Of a DNA stretch of 5,727 bases, positions 4,559-5,727 are shown piece by piece. The stretch comes from an uncultured bacterium (lineage in GTDB: Bacteria; Actinomycetota; Actinomycetes; S36-B12). The DNA is taken from NCBI GenBank assembly GCA_903908025.1, contig CAIVQM010000053.1, positions 1 through 5,727 on the forward strand, written 5' to 3'. The notes beneath the pieces are model-generated. The model saw only the letters and a program-made list of their open reading frames with translations. It had not been told where the DNA came from and did not search any database. Within the stretch, counting starts at the first letter, position 1, and each line of letters starts with the position of its first letter. Made by a program: the position numbers and the translations under genes.

Positions 4559-5727
4559 TCAGACTCCGAATCTCTCGTGATGGACATTGCTCGTGGGCAC
4601 GCCCGCCTTGCGCATGCCGGTCATGACGGCCGATTCCAGTGATGCCGGACCGCAGACGAAGACATGGCGGCTGGCGATATCCGGGATTGCGGCGCGCAGG
4701 ATCTCGGGCGAGAACGGGTCGTTGCGGGTGAACCACTCGCGACGGCCGGCCAGTACATGCAGCACGCCGTTGCGTGCTTCGACCATGCGCTCGAGCTCCT
4801 GCCGGTGCGCCACGTCACCCTCATCGCGTACGCGCACGATGACGATTGGCCGCTGCTGAGGCGTGCAGTCCTCGAGCAGTGCGCGGATCGGCGAGATGCC
4901 GACACCGCCGGCGATCAGGACCACGGGCGCTCCCCCGGCCTGCTCAACCGTGAAGACACCGTACGGCCCTTCAAGGACAACGCGCGTTCCTGGCCGCGTC
5001 TGCAGGATGCTCGCCGAATCCTCGCCGAGCTCCTTGATCGTGAAGCGGAGGCCACTTGTCGTCGGCGCAGCCGAAACGGAGTACGGGTGCGCCTGCCACC
5101 ACAGATCGCGTGTCATCACGCGGACGTTGAAGAACTGGCCGCCGGCGACGCGCATCCGCCGCAGGCCAGGGCCGGACACGTGCAGGGAGCCGATGCCGTT
5201 GGCCTCTCGCGACACGGCAGTGACGTAGATGCGTCGGGTCAGCGAACGGAAGAGATCACCGATGCGCGCGTACATGATGAACACCGCCGTCGCGACGAAC
5301 AGCGCACTCCACCACCAGAAGGCGAAGGTGTCCGTGGCGAAGTCGGCGCCGAGAGTGAGCTGGTGGCCGAAGCCGAGCAGCACGGCGAGGTAGCCGGTCA
5401 GATGGACGAAGTACCACGTCTCGTATGGGATGCGCTGGCGCAGCCGCCGCCAGGAGGAGAGCCCGATGATGAACATGAGCACCGTGCCGGCGGTGGCCGC
5501 CACCATCCAGGCCTCATTGGCGAGCAGGTCCACGAGGCCAGTGACGGCGTTCCCACCGGTCGCGGCACCCCAGGCCCAGGTATCGGCCACGGCGTGAACC
5601 AGCAGGGCCAGCACGGTCGTGATGCCGAACCAGCGATGGGCCGCCAGCAGCGAGTCCTGCCCGTAACGGCGCTCGATGAAGCGCGGACGGGACGTCAGCA
5701 CGAGTCCACCCAGGGCGGCCAGCGCGG
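4559..5727 (-). CDS. Ferric reductase/NOX-like transmembrane flavocytochrome, N-terminus beyond right edge
   Basis: A membrane oxidoreductase that should carry electrons from cytosolic NAD(P)H via FAD and two hemes b to the outer face. Numbering here counts the codon at 5701-5699 as residue 1. The visible part has the end of one helix (ALAALGGLVL, before and at residue 1), then helices at about 22-45, 64-84, 93-118 and 126-147. Histidine pairs H22/H36 and H100/H113 are spaced 14 and 13 residues, the spacing of the heme ligands in NADPH oxidases and ferric reductases. The cytosolic half has GGQFFNV (187-193), HPYSVSAAP (205-213) for FAD, GPYGVFT (245-251), the nucleotide-binding GGVGISP (265-271), VFVCGP (347-352) and a terminal HHERFGV. 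The GTG at 5701 is not the start: the frame stays open to the edge and encodes hydrophobic sequence, so the real start is outside. Its stop is 1 nt before the next gene. The substrate (ferric iron, a quinone or only the flavin protein downstream) cannot be decided. Confidence 0.92.
   Translation of the reverse strand, partial: ALAALGGLVLTSRPRFIERRYGQDSLLAAHRWFGITTVLALLVHAVADTWAWGAATGGNAVTGLVDLLANEAWMVAATAGTVLMFIIGLSSWRRLRQRIPYETWYFVHLTGYLAVLLGFGHQLTLGADFATDTFAFWWWSALFVATAVFIMYARIGDLFRSLTRRIYVTAVSREANGIGSLHVSGPGLRRMRVAGGQFFNVRVMTRDLWWQAHPYSVSAAPTTSGLRFTIKELGEDSASILQTRPGTRVVLEGPYGVFTVEQAGGAPVVLIAGGVGISPIRALLEDCTPQQRPIVIVRVRDEGDVAHRQELERMVEARNGVLHVLAGRREWFTRNDPFSPEILRAAIPDIASRHVFVCGPASLESAVMTGMRKAGVPTSNVHHERFGV
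4564..4567 (-). promoter_or_regulatory. Shine-Dalgarno of the FMN-binding protein gene
   Basis: Minus-strand GGAG (4567-4564) is 6 nt from the ATG at 4557 and lies inside the last codons of the upstream reductase gene. It decides the start in favour of 4557 over 4587. Confidence 0.7.

Noticed and set aside
4078..4587. Longer FMN-binding protein starting at the ATG at 4587
   Set aside because: No good ribosome binding site precedes it and it would overlap the reductase by 29 nt; the ATG at 4557 has GGAG at 6 nt. It stays possible, since a longer n-region would suit Tat export.
5699..5701. GTG as the start of the reductase gene
   Set aside because: The frame continues open to the right edge and encodes the end of a hydrophobic helix, so this is an internal valine.
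1..5727. tRNA or rRNA genes, CRISPR arrays, insertion sequences, intrinsic terminators
   Set aside because: Coding covers nearly every base. I saw no repeat array, terminal inverted repeats, transposase motif, cloverleaf, or GC hairpin followed by a T-run. A systematic fold or repeat search was not possible.

Overview
The window is GC-rich throughout with strong G/C bias at third codon positions. Its primase and dGTPase proteins look actinobacterial, and dgt followed by dnaG on the same strand is a neighbourhood known from actinomycetes such as Mycobacterium. I place it in a high-GC actinobacterium but cannot name the genus. It is almost wholly coding: six genes, two of them cut by the window edges, and only one non-coding gap longer than a base (70 bp).

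Layout from left to right. Bases 1-803 (minus) hold the N-terminal two-thirds or less of DNA primase DnaG, cut at the start of its TOPRIM domain. Bases 804-873 are a compact divergent promoter region, with what look like leaderless promoters in both directions. Bases 874-2061 (plus) hold a PLP-dependent class V aminotransferase-fold enzyme of unknown substrate. Its TAG stop is interlocked with the TAG stop of the next gene, which converges on it from the minus strand.

Bases 2058-5727 (minus) form one tightly packed unit, read from right to left: a ferric-reductase/NOX-like membrane flavocytochrome (start beyond the window), a small exported FMN-binding-domain protein, the flavin transferase ApbE, and the dNTP triphosphohydrolase Dgt. 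The junctions are a 1-nt gap, then two identical 4-nt GTGA overlaps, so the four genes are very probably co-transcribed and the last two translationally coupled.

The first three genes of that unit make a coherent flavin-based electron path across the membrane. NAD(P)H would be oxidised by the cytosolic FAD/NAD domain, electrons would cross through two hemes b, and the likely acceptor is an FMN that ApbE attaches covalently to a threonine of the small exported protein. The final acceptor is not shown. Dgt has no obvious place in that pathway, so its coupling to apbE is the most unusual arrangement here. The class V enzyme is also out of place, since it interrupts the usual dgt-dnaG neighbourhood on the opposite strand.
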